From: UKL13-2 sp044228625
GTDB taxonomy: Bacteria > Pseudomonadota > Gammaproteobacteria > Burkholderiales > Usitatibacteraceae
Reading direction: 5' to 3'
NCBI GenBank assembly: GCA_044228625.1
Contig: JBGAUM010000013.1
Span: forward strand, 1 to 46,881
Length of the DNA stretch: 46,881 nucleotides
The translations under genes were made by a program, and so were the position numbers. Each line of letters begins with the position of its first letter. Position 1 is the stretch's first letter. Under the pieces are notes generated by a model. The model was given only the letters and a program-made list of their open reading frames with translations, was not told the origin of the DNA and searched no databases. Of this stretch, positions 16,849-25,517 are shown piece after piece.

Positions 16849-17484
16849 TCACGCCGCCGCCTTTTCGAACGCGTCGATCAACGGCTGCAGACGCGCGCGC
16901 TTCACTTTCATGGCCGCACGATTGACGATCAGGCGCGACGAAATCGGCATGATTTCTTCGACCGCCTTCAGTTGGTTTGCCTTCAATGTACTGCCGGTCG
17001 AGACCAGGTCGACGATGGCGTCCGCCAAGCCGGTCAACGGTGCCAGTTCCATCGAACCATACAGCTTGATGAGATTCACGTGCATCCCCTTGGCGGCAAA
17101 GTGCTCACGCGCCGTATCCACATACTTGGTCGCCACATTCATGCGCGCACCGCGTTGCACGGCTGACGCATAGTCAAAATCCGAGCGTGTCGCGACCATC
17201 ATCTTGCACTTGCCGATCTTGAGGTCGAGCGGCTGGTACAGACCCACGCCCGAGTGCTCCAAAAGGACATCCTTGCCCGCCACCCCCAAGTCTGCGGCCC
17301 CATGGCTTACATAGGTCGGCGTGTCGGTCGCACGCACGATGACGATGCGAATGTCGGCAACATTGGTGGCGATGATGAGCTTGCGCGATTTTTCCGGGTC
17401 TTCCGAAGGGACGATGCCCGCCTGCGCAAGGAGCGGCAAGGTCTCCTCGTAAATCCTGCCCTTCGAAAGCGCCAGCGTAATCAT
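16849..17484 (-). CDS. hisG: ATP phosphoribosyltransferase, short form
   Basis: First, committed step of histidine synthesis: joins ATP and PRPP. At 211 residues it is the short form, lacking the C-terminal regulatory domain of the long form. Short HisG needs the HisRS-like partner HisZ for activity and feedback control. hisZ is not in this window. Motifs include LALSKGRIYEETLPLL near the start and DLVSTGSTLKANQL, the PRPP-binding loop. Its ATG overlaps the murA stop by 4 bases. Confidence 0.96.
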   Translation of the reverse strand: MITLALSKGRIYEETLPLLAQAGIVPSEDPEKSRKLIIATNVADIRIVIVRATDTPTYVSHGAADLGVAGKDVLLEHSGVGLYQPLDLKIGKCKMMVATRSDFDYASAVQRGARMNVATKYVDTAREHFAAKGMHVNLIKLYGSMELAPLTGLADAIVDLVSTGSTLKANQLKAVEEIMPISSRLIVNRAAMKVKRARLQPLIDAFEKAAA

Positions 17485-18731
17485 GCGATCCGCTCGATCC
17501 TTGCACCGATGCCGGTCAATTTTTGCTCGATTTTCTCGTAGCCGCGATCCAGGTGGTAGATGCGATCGACGATCGTTTCGCCCTCCGCCACCAGCCCGGC
17601 AATGACCAAGCAGGCCGATGCCCGAAGGTCGGTTGCCATCACGGTGGCCCCGGTGAGTCGGTCCATGCCATGCACGATGGCGGTATTGCCTTCGACATCG
17701 ATCTTGGCGCCAAGGCGCAGCATTTCCTGCACATGCATGAACCGGTTTTCGAAAATCGTCTCCGTGACAATCCCCGTTCCGCGGGCAATCGCATTCAACG
17801 CGATGAATTGCGCCTGCATGTCGGTGGGAAAGGCTGGGTATGGTGCCGTCTTTATGTTGACGGCCTTGGGGCGCGCGCCCATGGAAATGCCGATCATCCG
17901 GTCGCCGCGGGTGATGTCAGCCCCGGCTTCGGTAAGTTTGTCCAACACGGCATCAAGCGTATCGGCACGGGCATGGGTCAGGGTGACGTTGCCCCCCGCA
18001 GCCGCGACGGCGGCCAAATAGGTTCCGGTCTCGATCCGATCGGGCATCACCGCATATTCGGCGCCGTGCAAAGCGTCCACGCCTTCGACGGTGATGACGT
18101 CAGTCCCGTGCCCGCGGATTTTGGCGCCCATCTTGATCAGGCATTCGGCCAAATCCACCACTTCCGGTTCGCGCGCCGCGTTTTCAAGCACGGTGGTCCC
18201 GTCAGCGAGGCAGGCCGCCATCATGAGATTTTCGGTGCCCGTCACGGTCACGGTATCCATGAAAATGCGCGCACCTTTCAGGCGCGCCGATTTGGCAAGG
18301 ATGTAGCCGCCCTCGATGGCGATGGTAGCGCCCATGGCCTCGAGGCCCTTGATGTGGAGGTCGACCGGCCGCGCCCCAATCGCGCAACCCCCGGGCAACG
18401 ACACCTTGGCCTCGCCAAAGCGAGCCACCAGCGGCCCCAACACCAGGATGGAGGCGCGCATGGTCTTGACCATTTCATATGGCGCGGCCGGATTGCCGAT
18501 GACCGCTGCGGTCAGCGTCAGCGAGTGCCCGGATCGTTGGGTCGTCACGCCCATTTGCTCGAGGAGCTTCACCATGGTACCGATGTCGTTCAACACCGGC
18601 ATATTGGTCAATCCGAGCGCATCCTTCGACAGCAACGCGGCCGCGAGGATGGGAAGCGCGGCGTTTTTTGCGCCGGAAATGCGGACTTCACCGTGGAGCG
18701 GAACCCCGCCCCGGATTTTGAGTTTTTGCAT
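17481..18731 (-). CDS. murA: UDP-N-acetylglucosamine 1-carboxyvinyltransferase
   Basis: First committed step of peptidoglycan synthesis: transfers enolpyruvate from PEP to UDP-GlcNAc. The protein is 416 residues. K22 lies in ISGAKNAALPIL, and the PEP-attacking cysteine is C116 in LPGGCAIGARPVD. A cysteine at this place is the fosfomycin target in the family. The start at ATG 18731 (MQKLKIRGG) matches the family. It sits between ibaG and hisG, the usual betaproteobacterial order. Confidence 0.97.
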   Translation of the reverse strand: MQKLKIRGGVPLHGEVRISGAKNAALPILAAALLSKDALGLTNMPVLNDIGTMVKLLEQMGVTTQRSGHSLTLTAAVIGNPAAPYEMVKTMRASILVLGPLVARFGEAKVSLPGGCAIGARPVDLHIKGLEAMGATIAIEGGYILAKSARLKGARIFMDTVTVTGTENLMMAACLADGTTVLENAAREPEVVDLAECLIKMGAKIRGHGTDVITVEGVDALHGAEYAVMPDRIETGTYLAAVAAAGGNVTLTHARADTLDAVLDKLTEAGADITRGDRMIGISMGARPKAVNIKTAPYPAFPTDMQAQFIALNAIARGTGIVTETIFENRFMHVQEMLRLGAKIDVEGNTAIVHGMDRLTGATVMATDLRASACLVIAGLVAEGETIVDRIYHLDRGYEKIEQKLTGIGARIERIA

Positions 18732-18741
18732 GATGTGATGT

Positions 18742-19005
18742 TCAGTGAGACGCGGGGGACGACGTGGCGGCGCGGGCATGCCACTCGTCAGGGGTCAGCG
18801 TTTGCATCGACAAGGCGTGAATTTCCTCGCGCATGCGGTCGCCCAGTGCGCCATAGACGATCTGGTGCCTCGCCACGCGCGACTTGCCCGCAAACGCGGG
18901 GGATACGATCAGCGCCTGAAAATGTGCACCATCGCCATCCACCGCAAGGTGGAGGCAATCGAGCTTTTCACGCAAATAGCCTTCGATGGCAGCAGGGGTG
19001 ACCAT
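18742..19005 (-). CDS. ibaG: BolA-family protein IbaG
   Basis: An 87-residue BolA-fold protein. The C-terminal signature VARHQIVYGALGDRMREEIHALSMQTLTPDEW is characteristic of IbaG/YrbA rather than BolA itself; the motif spans about residues 44-75. These proteins pair with monothiol glutaredoxins in iron-sulfur trafficking. The position between an ABC exporter and murA is the conserved neighbourhood of ibaG. It is 10 bases upstream of murA. Confidence 0.92.
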   Translation of the reverse strand: MVTPAAIEGYLREKLDCLHLAVDGDGAHFQALIVSPAFAGKSRVARHQIVYGALGDRMREEIHALSMQTLTPDEWHARAATSSPASH

Positions 19006-19033
19006 GATGGGGGTGCCCCGGCGTCGGGGCAGG

Positions 19034-19789
19034 TCAATGACGTAACTTGTAACCTGATTTTATCAAGTAAAGGGTGGCGGCCGAAAGGCACAGGAATGAC
19101 AGCATCGTGATGGAAAGCGACACTGAGATGTCGACATCCGCCTGCCCAAAGAAGCCATAGCGGAAACCGTCGATCAGATAGAAGAACGGATTGGCATGGG
19201 AAACCGCCTGCCAGAAGGGCGGCAATGAACGGATCGAGTAAAAGACCCCGGCCAAAAACGTGAGGGGCATGACAATGAAGTTCTGAAAGGCCGCCAACTG
19301 GTCAAACTTCTCCGCCCATAGGCCGGCGATGATGCCCAGCGCGGCCAGGATGCCGCTGCCCAAAAGCGCAAACACGAGGATGGCCCATGGATGCGCCACC
19401 GGCACTTGCGCCATGAAGACCCCGACCAGAAACACGCCCAGACCCACAGCCAGGGCTCGCACAACTGCGGCGATTACATACGCAAAGTAATAGTTCCAAT
19501 GCGTCAGCGGCGGCAGCAGGATGAAGATGATGTTGCCGGTGATCTTCGACTGGATCAGTGAGGACGAAGTGTTGGCAAACGCGTTTTGCAGCATCGACAT
19601 CATCGCCAAACCCGGTATCAAGAATTGTTCGTAAGTGACACCCCGAAAGGCCGCATTCGAACCCGCCATCACGTGCGAAAAGATCAGCAGGTAGAGGATG
19701 GCCGTCAACACTGGGGCGGCGATCGTCTGGAACGCCACTTTCCAGAATCGCAGGATCTCCTTCAGCAACAGTGTTTGAAAGCCGGTCAT
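19034..19789 (-). CDS. ABC-2 type transporter permease, YadH-like
   Basis: A 251-residue inner-membrane protein with six predicted helices, matching the ABC-2 family. It starts TGFQTLLLKEILRFWKV and has the conserved QNAFANTSSSLIQSK segment and the C-terminal NPFFYLIDGFRYGFFG. Its ATG overlaps the stop of the ATPase gene by 4 bases, so the two form one exporter. The closest well-known relatives are E. coli YadG/YadH. The substrate is not known. Confidence 0.9.
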   Translation of the reverse strand: MTGFQTLLLKEILRFWKVAFQTIAAPVLTAILYLLIFSHVMAGSNAAFRGVTYEQFLIPGLAMMSMLQNAFANTSSSLIQSKITGNIIFILLPPLTHWNYYFAYVIAAVVRALAVGLGVFLVGVFMAQVPVAHPWAILVFALLGSGILAALGIIAGLWAEKFDQLAAFQNFIVMPLTFLAGVFYSIRSLPPFWQAVSHANPFFYLIDGFRYGFFGQADVDISVSLSITMLSFLCLSAATLYLIKSGYKLRH

Positions 19790-20688
19790 TTGCGCATCAG
19801 CTTGACGAAAACATCTTCCAGGTCGGGCTCGGACACTTCGATCGCCGTCGCTACAACGCCGGCCTCGCGAAGCCACCGCAAGCGCGATTCAACCTCACCG
19901 GTATCGTGCAAGGCAAAGGTGTGCCACGCACCCTCGCTTTTGCGGGCCTCGGCGGCCACGTTCGCCGGGAGCGCCGAATCGGTCTTGATCTTGAGGACAC
20001 GCTCGGCAAACGCCGACAACAAATGGTCGGTCGTGTCCATCGCAATGATGCGCCCCTGTTTCAGCATGGCAATTCGCGAGCACAGCTGCTGGGCTTCTTC
20101 CAGGTAGTGCGTGGTCAGCAGGATGGTGCGTCCCTCGCGGTTCAGGCGCCGGACGAACTGCCAGAGCGTTTGTCGCAACTCGACGTCCACCCCGGCAGTG
20201 GGCTCGTCGAGGACGATCACCGGCGGCTGGTGGACCAGCGCCTGAGCCACCAGCACCCGGCGTTTCATGCCGCCGGAAAGTTGGCGCATGTTGGCATTGG
20301 CCTTATCAGTCAGCGCCAGATTGGCGAGCAGTTCATCGATCCAGTCATCGAGCGCGGGCGTGCGGGCAATTCCGAAATACCCGGCCTGAAAGCGCAACGT
20401 TTCAATCACCGAAAAGAACGGATCAAACACGATTTCCTGAGGCACGATGCCCAATGCCCGCCGGGCCTTGCGGTAGTCGGACACGACATTGTGTCCCATG
20501 ACTTTCAACGTCCCCGCGTCAACCCGCGTGAGTCCGGCCAGCGCAGAGATCAGCGTGGTCTTTCCTGCCCCATTGGGACCGAGCAGCGCGAAAAATTCGC
20601 CCTCGGAAATGTCCAGGGAAACGCCATCCAGCGCCCTGAGATCCCCATAACGCTTCTCGACTCCGCGAACTTCGACGGCGAGAGTCAC
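19786..20688 (-). CDS. ABC transporter ATP-binding protein, YadG-like
   Basis: A 300-residue nucleotide-binding subunit. Walker A is GPNGAGKTTL, the signature motif is LSGGMKRRVLVAQAL and Walker B is VIVLDEPTAGVD. A C-terminal extension of about 80 residues (from HLLSAFAERVLKIKTD) is typical of ABC-2 exporters of this type. The start is assigned to a GTG at 20688, because it overlaps the mlaB TGA in a GTGA and homology begins there. The frame stays open upstream inside mlaB but without family character. Confidence 0.9.
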   Translation of the reverse strand: MTLAVEVRGVEKRYGDLRALDGVSLDISEGEFFALLGPNGAGKTTLISALAGLTRVDAGTLKVMGHNVVSDYRKARRALGIVPQEIVFDPFFSVIETLRFQAGYFGIARTPALDDWIDELLANLALTDKANANMRQLSGGMKRRVLVAQALVHQPPVIVLDEPTAGVDVELRQTLWQFVRRLNREGRTILLTTHYLEEAQQLCSRIAMLKQGRIIAMDTTDHLLSAFAERVLKIKTDSALPANVAAEARKSEGAWHTFALHDTGEVESRLRWLREAGVVATAIEVSEPDLEDVFVKLMRK

Positions 20689-21047
20689 ACGCAGGACTTG
20701 CCGCCGGGGCAGTGGATCAAGCCATCCACACCGTAGAGTTCCGCCAGAGACTGTAGGTTTCCGGGCAAGTGCACATAGCGCAATGATTTGCCCAATCGCT
20801 CCGCCTCGCGTCGCCAATGCAACATCAACGCCACTGCAGAAGAATCGAATTCCGTCACATTGGCAAAATCAATGGCAAGACAATCAGGCAACGTCGCCTG
20901 TCGTGCATATGCCGCGGTTTCTTCCAGCAATCGCGTCATGCTGGCCAATGTCAGCGGGCCCTGCAATTGGAGGATTTCCCCCACCACGGTCGATGAATAG
21001 GACTTGCTGATGTCGCTTTGCGCAGCCGGTGTCGACGCTGGATTCAT
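20685..21047 (-). CDS. mlaB: STAS-domain protein MlaB
   Basis: A 120-residue single STAS domain, the cytoplasmic regulator that binds MlaF in the phospholipid transporter. The motif TEFDSSAVALMLHW around residues 70-83 contains the STAS helix start, where a serine follows the aspartate. LQLQGPLTLASMTRLLEE is the first strand-helix. Its place directly after mlaC identifies it. The ATG at 21047 is 7 bases past the mlaC stop. Confidence 0.85.
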   Translation of the reverse strand: MNPASTPAAQSDISKSYSSTVVGEILQLQGPLTLASMTRLLEETAAYARQATLPDCLAIDFANVTEFDSSAVALMLHWRREAERLGKSLRYVHLPGNLQSLAELYGVDGLIHCPGGKSCV

Positions 21048-21054
21048 GTGGGAG

Positions 21055-21666
21055 TTACTTGGCTGCGTTTTTCGCGTTGCGATCGGCAAGTGACTTGATC
21101 AAGCCATCAATGCCCGACTTTTGGATTTCCGTGTTGAACGAACTCCGGTAATTGGTCACCAATGACACGCCGTCAATCAACACGTCGAAGGCTTTCCAGC
21201 CGTTCGCAGTCCTTTCCATCGAGTAATCGATCGGAATCGGCTGCCCGCCCGGCTGAACAACTTGCGTCTTCACGACCACTTCGGTGTCTGCCGCAGCCAG
21301 CTTGAGCGGCTTCACTTCGATGGTCTGATTGCGGAACTGCGACAACGAGGTCGAGTAAGTGCGGACCAGAAGCGTCCGGAATTCGTCAGTCAATGCTTTT
21401 TTCTGCGCGTCGGTGGCATCGCGCCAGTTGCGCCCCACAGCCAGTTGGGTCATGCGCGAGAAGTTGAAATACGGCAGGATTTTTTCTTCGGCCAGTTTCT
21501 CGATCTTTTTTTGGTTTCCCGCTGCAAGGTCCTTGTCAGCCTTGATGGCAGCAAGTACATCTTGCGTATTCCGACGAACCAGATCGTCAGGCGCCTCCTG
21601 TGCGTGTGCCGCCATGACAAATGCGGCGCATATGCCTACAAGAAGCGCGGATAAGTTCTTGAACAT
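21055..21666 (-). CDS. mlaC: Phospholipid-binding protein MlaC
   Basis: A periplasmic carrier that shuttles phospholipid between the outer-membrane and inner-membrane parts of the Mla system. The protein is 203 residues with a Sec signal peptide cleaved after AAHA (about residue 22). Family motifs are ILPYFNFSRMTQLAVGRNWRDA and the C-terminal WKAFDVLIDGVSLVTNYRSSF. The start MFKNLSALLVG at 21666 gives the signal peptide; upstream residues do not belong. It lies 67 bases after mlaD. Confidence 0.95.
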   Translation of the reverse strand: MFKNLSALLVGICAAFVMAAHAQEAPDDLVRRNTQDVLAAIKADKDLAAGNQKKIEKLAEEKILPYFNFSRMTQLAVGRNWRDATDAQKKALTDEFRTLLVRTYSTSLSQFRNQTIEVKPLKLAAADTEVVVKTQVVQPGGQPIPIDYSMERTANGWKAFDVLIDGVSLVTNYRSSFNTEIQKSGIDGLIKSLADRNAKNAAK

Positions 21667-21733
21667 GAATATGCTTTCGGAAATAGAAAAAGTTACTCGC
21701 AAGTAACGCATGGAGAAGCGGAGGGTTTACGGG

Positions 21734-22207
21734 TTATTTCTTGTCGCCAGCCCCTTCAGAGGCTTTGCTGAACATCATTTGGCCGATCAGCCGTTCGAGA
21801 ACCACGGCTGATTGCGTCAAAGTAATTTTGTCTCCGGCGGCAAGCATCTTGTCGTCGCCGCCTGCGTCCAGTCCCACATAAACCTCGCCCAGGAGGCCCG
21901 AGGTCAGGATCGATGCACTGGTGTCCTTGGGAAACTTGTACCCGGTATCAAGGGCCAACGTCGCGACCGCCTGGAACTTCTGGTTGTCGAAACGGATGTC
22001 CGTGACACGCCCCACGAGCACACCCGCGCTCTTGACGGGTGCTTTCAATTTCAGCCCGCCAATATTCTCGAATCGCGCCTCGACGTTGTACGTGGATCGG
22101 GAGCGCTCACTGTTCACGTCGCCCACCTGCAGCGCGAGGAACGCCAATGCGAGAAACCCGCCGATGATGAACAGGCCCACCCAAAAATCGTATTTGCTTT
22201 TTTCCAT
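21734..22207 (-). CDS. mlaD: MCE-domain protein MlaD
   Basis: A periplasm-facing MCE ring subunit of the Mla transporter, 157 residues. One N-terminal membrane helix (VGLFIIGGFLALAFLALQVG) is followed by a single MCE domain: ARFENIGGLKLKAPVKSAGVLVGRV through TSGLLGEVYVGLDAGG. The C-terminal helix ERLIGQMMF would line the lipid channel. It is preceded by mlaE, 16 bases away. Confidence 0.95.
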   Translation of the reverse strand: MEKSKYDFWVGLFIIGGFLALAFLALQVGDVNSERSRSTYNVEARFENIGGLKLKAPVKSAGVLVGRVTDIRFDNQKFQAVATLALDTGYKFPKDTSASILTSGLLGEVYVGLDAGGDDKMLAAGDKITLTQSAVVLERLIGQMMFSKASEGAGDKK

Positions 22208-22223
22208 GATTGTTTCCTGCGTT

Positions 22224-23009
22224 TCAGTGCGGCGTACGCAACATGAATCCCGTCAAAACCAAGTCCAGCGCAAGGACTGACAGCGCCGAGGTCACCACAG
22301 TCCGGGTGGTGGCTGCAGACACGCCTTCTGCAGTCGGTTCAGCGTCAAACCCTTCAAAAGTTGCAATGGTGGCGATCGCCACGCCAAATACAACAGACTT
22401 CACCACCCCGTTCAAGATGTCGTACTGCGTGTCAACCGCCGCTTGCATGTTTCCCCAAAAGACGCCGGCATCAATGCCGATGAGGATTTTGGCGACCACG
22501 AAGGCGCCCATGATGCCCGCCATCGAAAACAGCGCCGCAAGAAGCGGCATGGAAATGACACCGGCCCAGAATCGCGGCGCGACAACGCGGGCGATGGGAT
22601 CAATGGCCATCATGTCCATGGCCTTTAGTTGCTCCGTTGTCTTCATCAAGCCGATTTCCGCCGTAATGGCAGAGCCAGCTCGGCTGGCGAACAGCAATGC
22701 GGACACGACCGGGCCAAGTTCGCGGACCAGTGATAGTGCAGCCAAAACACCCATTTGTTCCTGCGCACCATACTTTTGCAGCGTCTCGAACCCTTGCAAC
22801 CCCAAAACCATGCCGACAAACATGCCGGAAACCATGATGATGACCAAGGACATCACGCCCGAGAAATAGATTTCGCGCAGGGTGAGCCGGGGCCTGGAAA
22901 GGCTTGCGCGCGTATGCAAGAGCACTTCAAACAGAAAACGCGACCGCGTTCCTGCACGCATGATCGACGCCATCGTGTTCCGGCCCAATCTAGAAATGGT
23001 GTCGATCAT
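22224..23009 (-). CDS. mlaE: Mla transporter permease MlaE
   Basis: A 261-residue inner-membrane permease of the MlaE/Tgt2B family with about five hydrophobic segments. Family motifs are VGMVLGLQGFETLQKYGA, LVRELGPVVSALLFASRAGSA and the E-I-G-L-M-K-T-T-E-Q-L-K-A-M coupling region. Its ATG overlaps the mlaF stop by 4 bases. Confidence 0.95.
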   Translation of the reverse strand: MIDTISRLGRNTMASIMRAGTRSRFLFEVLLHTRASLSRPRLTLREIYFSGVMSLVIIMVSGMFVGMVLGLQGFETLQKYGAQEQMGVLAALSLVRELGPVVSALLFASRAGSAITAEIGLMKTTEQLKAMDMMAIDPIARVVAPRFWAGVISMPLLAALFSMAGIMGAFVVAKILIGIDAGVFWGNMQAAVDTQYDILNGVVKSVVFGVAIATIATFEGFDAEPTAEGVSAATTRTVVTSALSVLALDLVLTGFMLRTPH

Positions 23010-23908
23010 TTATTGACGCGTCCCGAAAACCCTAGATCCTGCGAATATGCGGGTGCCGGATAGTGGAATGGCACCGGTCCGTCAAGCTCTGCGTGTACAA
23101 ATTGTTTGATAAACGGCTCGTCCGAGGCGCGAATTTCATCAGGTGTGCCATGTCCGACGATCCGTCCGTCAGAGACGAAGTACATGTAGTCGACGATTTG
23201 CATGGACTCAACGACGTCGTGAGTGACCACGATGGATGTGATTCCCAATGCATCGTTGAGCTTCCGGATAGTCTGTCCCACCACTGCGAGGGAAATCGGG
23301 TCCAGGCCGGCAAACGGCTCGTCATACATGATGAGCATGGGATCCAGCGCAATCGCACGTGCCAGCGCAACGCGCCGGGCCATGCCCCCGGATAGCTCCG
23401 ACGGAAACATGTTGGCCGCTCCGCGCAGCCCCACGGTGTGGAGCTTCATGAGGACCAAGTCCCGAATCATGTCCTCAGGCAGCTTGGTGTGCTCGCGCAA
23501 CTGGAACGCCACATTGTCGTAAACGCTCATGTCGGTAAAGAGCGCGCCAAACTGAAACAACATGCCCATCTTGCGGCGCAGGGCGTAGAGCGAATCCTTG
23601 TCGAGCGCACCGACATCCTGACCTTCCACATGCACGCTGCCGCGGCTCACCTTGAGCTGCCCACCGATCAGACGCAGCAGGGTTGTTTTTCCACAGCCGG
23701 AGCCCCCCATGATCGCGACCAACTTGCCGCGAGGGACGGAAAGCGTGATGCCCTTGAGGATCGCTCGGCTGCCGTATGCAAAATCGGCATCGCGAATGTC
23801 GACCAGGGGGGCTGGAGACGTGAGGGAATCGGCAGGCACGGTGCGGGAGTCAGGTTGGTCGCGGCCCTGCAGCGCCGCCGAAGGGGAAAATTCTATCACC
23901 CACCCCAT
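23006..23908 (-). CDS. mlaF: Mla transporter ATPase MlaF
   Basis: Energises phospholipid movement with MlaE. Walker A is GGSGCGKTTLLR, the signature is LSGGMARRVALARAIA and Walker B is LIMYDEPFAGLDP. The C-terminal tail of about 40 residues (IKQFVHAELDG) is the MlaF extension that reaches the neighbouring subunit. About 35 residues precede the ABC core, a little longer than usual. The ATG at 23908 was chosen; a TTG one codon upstream is possible. First gene of the long minus-strand run. No mlaA (vacJ) is in the window. Confidence 0.93.
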   Translation of the reverse strand: MGWVIEFSPSAALQGRDQPDSRTVPADSLTSPAPLVDIRDADFAYGSRAILKGITLSVPRGKLVAIMGGSGCGKTTLLRLIGGQLKVSRGSVHVEGQDVGALDKDSLYALRRKMGMLFQFGALFTDMSVYDNVAFQLREHTKLPEDMIRDLVLMKLHTVGLRGAANMFPSELSGGMARRVALARAIALDPMLIMYDEPFAGLDPISLAVVGQTIRKLNDALGITSIVVTHDVVESMQIVDYMYFVSDGRIVGHGTPDEIRASDEPFIKQFVHAELDGPVPFHYPAPAYSQDLGFSGRVNK

Positions 23909-24004
23909 CAATTCTCATTGCACGGCAGGCGTTTGAACGATATCCGACTGTTCTGGCGGGGCAAAGTTCTTGGAAGTCTGGTTCATGGCTCCGAAAGGGG
24001 TCTC

Positions 24005-24010
24005 TATAAT
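24005..24010 (+). promoter_or_regulatory. Sigma-70 -10 box for the response regulator
   Basis: A perfect TATAAT, 33 bases before the GTG start at 24043. The -35 at 17-base spacing is weak (TTCATG). A 10-base perfect palindrome CTCTCGAGAG (24020-24029) lies just downstream and overlaps the likely ribosome binding site GAGAGG. It could be an operator or an RNA hairpin near the 5' end of the message. Confidence 0.4.
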
Positions 24011-24042
24011 CAAGCCATTCTCTCGAGAGGTGAATAAACCGC

Positions 24043-25464
24043 GTGAAGGAAAAGCCCGCGTTATTGATCGTCGACGATGATCCGTTGATTGGGGAGAGCC
24101 TGGCGTTCGTGCTCGGCACTGACTTTGATGTCATGTTGCGTGCTTCGCGCATGGAGGCAAAGGAATTGTTGCGCGAGGGAAAGTTTTCGCCCCAGCTGGC
24201 GTTGATCGACCTGGGCCTGCCACCTGTTCCACACCTGCCTGACGAGGGGTTCAAGCTGGTCGGTGATCTGTTGGCTTGGTCCAAAGACGTGCGAATCTTC
24301 GTGTTGACCGGGCAGAACGAAGAGTCCAATGCGCGCCGAGCTCGCGCATTGGGCGCCCACGACCTGGTTCCGAAGCCCTGCGATCCCTTGCACTTGCGAA
24401 AAATGCTATTCGCGGCGCTTGAGGAAATTTCTCCGGCCTCCAAGAATGCAACTCCGACGCGCGACGGAGAGCTTGTTGGCGACAGTCCGGCCATTCACAA
24501 GCTGAAGCGGCAAATCGATCTTTATGCTGCGTCAACTTTTCCGGCATTGATCGAAGGCGAGTCCGGTACTGGAAAGGAACGTGTTGCCGCTGCGTTGCAT
24601 TACTTGAGCCCACGCGCAAACTTGAAGTTTCTGGCGCTCAATTGCGCCGCCATCTCTGCCAATCTTGTTGAACCCACGCTTTTTGGATATGCGAAGGGCG
24701 CATTTACCGGGGCTGCGTCGCAAAAATCGGGATATTTCGAGGATGCAGGCGAGGGCACGCTGTTTCTGGACGAAATCGGCGAGCTGCCTCTTGACTTGCA
24801 GCCAAAGCTCTTGCGGGTGTTGGAAAATGGCGAATACCAGCGCGTTGGCGAGACCCAGACGCGAACGGCCAAGGCACGAATTGTTGCAGCGACAAACCGT
24901 GATCTGCGGGCTGAAGTCAAGGCTGGCCGATTCCGCGCCGATCTGTACCATCGCCTTTCGGTGTTCACCATCCCTTTGCCGCCCCTGAGGGACCTTGGGG
25001 AAGACAAGCTTGCGCTTCTGGATCATTACCGCCGCGAGGTTGCGCGGCAACACGGAACGGAACCCTTTACATTGGACGATTCAGCGCGCGCGGCTTGGAT
25101 GGCCTATGGCTTTCCAGGAAACGTTCGCGAGCTCAAGAATATTGTGATTCGTCTGTTGGCCAAACACGCGGGATATCGGATTGGCAAAGACGATCTGGTC
25201 GCCGAGTTTGAAATGCAGTCCGGGGGCGCCGATGGCGCACGATCGGCATACCAGGGCGAGGCCGGAATCCAGATTGGCGCAGGCATTCAGCTTTCACAGG
25301 AGCTTGCACGCATCGAATTGCAGTTCATTGATGCCGCCATCACCTCGGCCCAAGGCAATATGTCCCAGGCGGCTCGGTTGCTGGGGATTTCACGCTCGAC
25401 ACTCTATAGTCGGCTGGATGCGCTTCGGCCGGGCCGCGCAACAGACGATGGAGAGCCCGCCTAG
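24043..25464 (+). CDS. Sigma-54-dependent response regulator, PrsR/PilR-type
   Basis: A 473-residue activator with three parts. The receiver domain (1-120) has the acidic cluster D11-D13, phospho-acceptor D56 in LALIDLGLP, T89 and K111 in VPKPCDP. The AAA+ domain (about 145-375) has Walker A GESGTGKE (172-179), the sigma-54 contact loop GAFTGA (219-224) and Walker B GTLFLDEIGELP. The C-terminal Fis-type helix-turn-helix reads MSQAARLLGISRSTLYSRL. The receiver, with DLGLPP, EGF and VLTGQNEESNARRARALGAHD, looks most like PrsR regulators of PEP-CTERM systems by eye; PilR is the alternative. GTG start. No kinase gene is adjacent, but a kinase lies at the other end of the pilus locus (38741-40480). 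Confidence 0.92.
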   Translation: MKEKPALLIVDDDPLIGESLAFVLGTDFDVMLRASRMEAKELLREGKFSPQLALIDLGLPPVPHLPDEGFKLVGDLLAWSKDVRIFVLTGQNEESNARRARALGAHDLVPKPCDPLHLRKMLFAALEEISPASKNATPTRDGELVGDSPAIHKLKRQIDLYAASTFPALIEGESGTGKERVAAALHYLSPRANLKFLALNCAAISANLVEPTLFGYAKGAFTGAASQKSGYFEDAGEGTLFLDEIGELPLDLQPKLLRVLENGEYQRVGETQTRTAKARIVAATNRDLRAEVKAGRFRADLYHRLSVFTIPLPPLRDLGEDKLALLDHYRREVARQHGTEPFTLDDSARAAWMAYGFPGNVRELKNIVIRLLAKHAGYRIGKDDLVAEFEMQSGGADGARSAYQGEAGIQIGAGIQLSQELARIELQFIDAAITSAQGNMSQAARLLGISRSTLYSRLDALRPGRATDDGEPA

Positions 25465-25517
25465 TCTGGGATTGCTCGATGCTACACTGCCCGCCTCTCG
25501 CGACCGCCTGAACTTCC

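Noticed and set aside
17523..19001. A 492-codon plus-strand open frame opposite murA and ibaG
   Set aside because: Antisense to two well-supported genes; composition rich in His, Arg and Gly is typical of shadow frames in GC-rich DNA.
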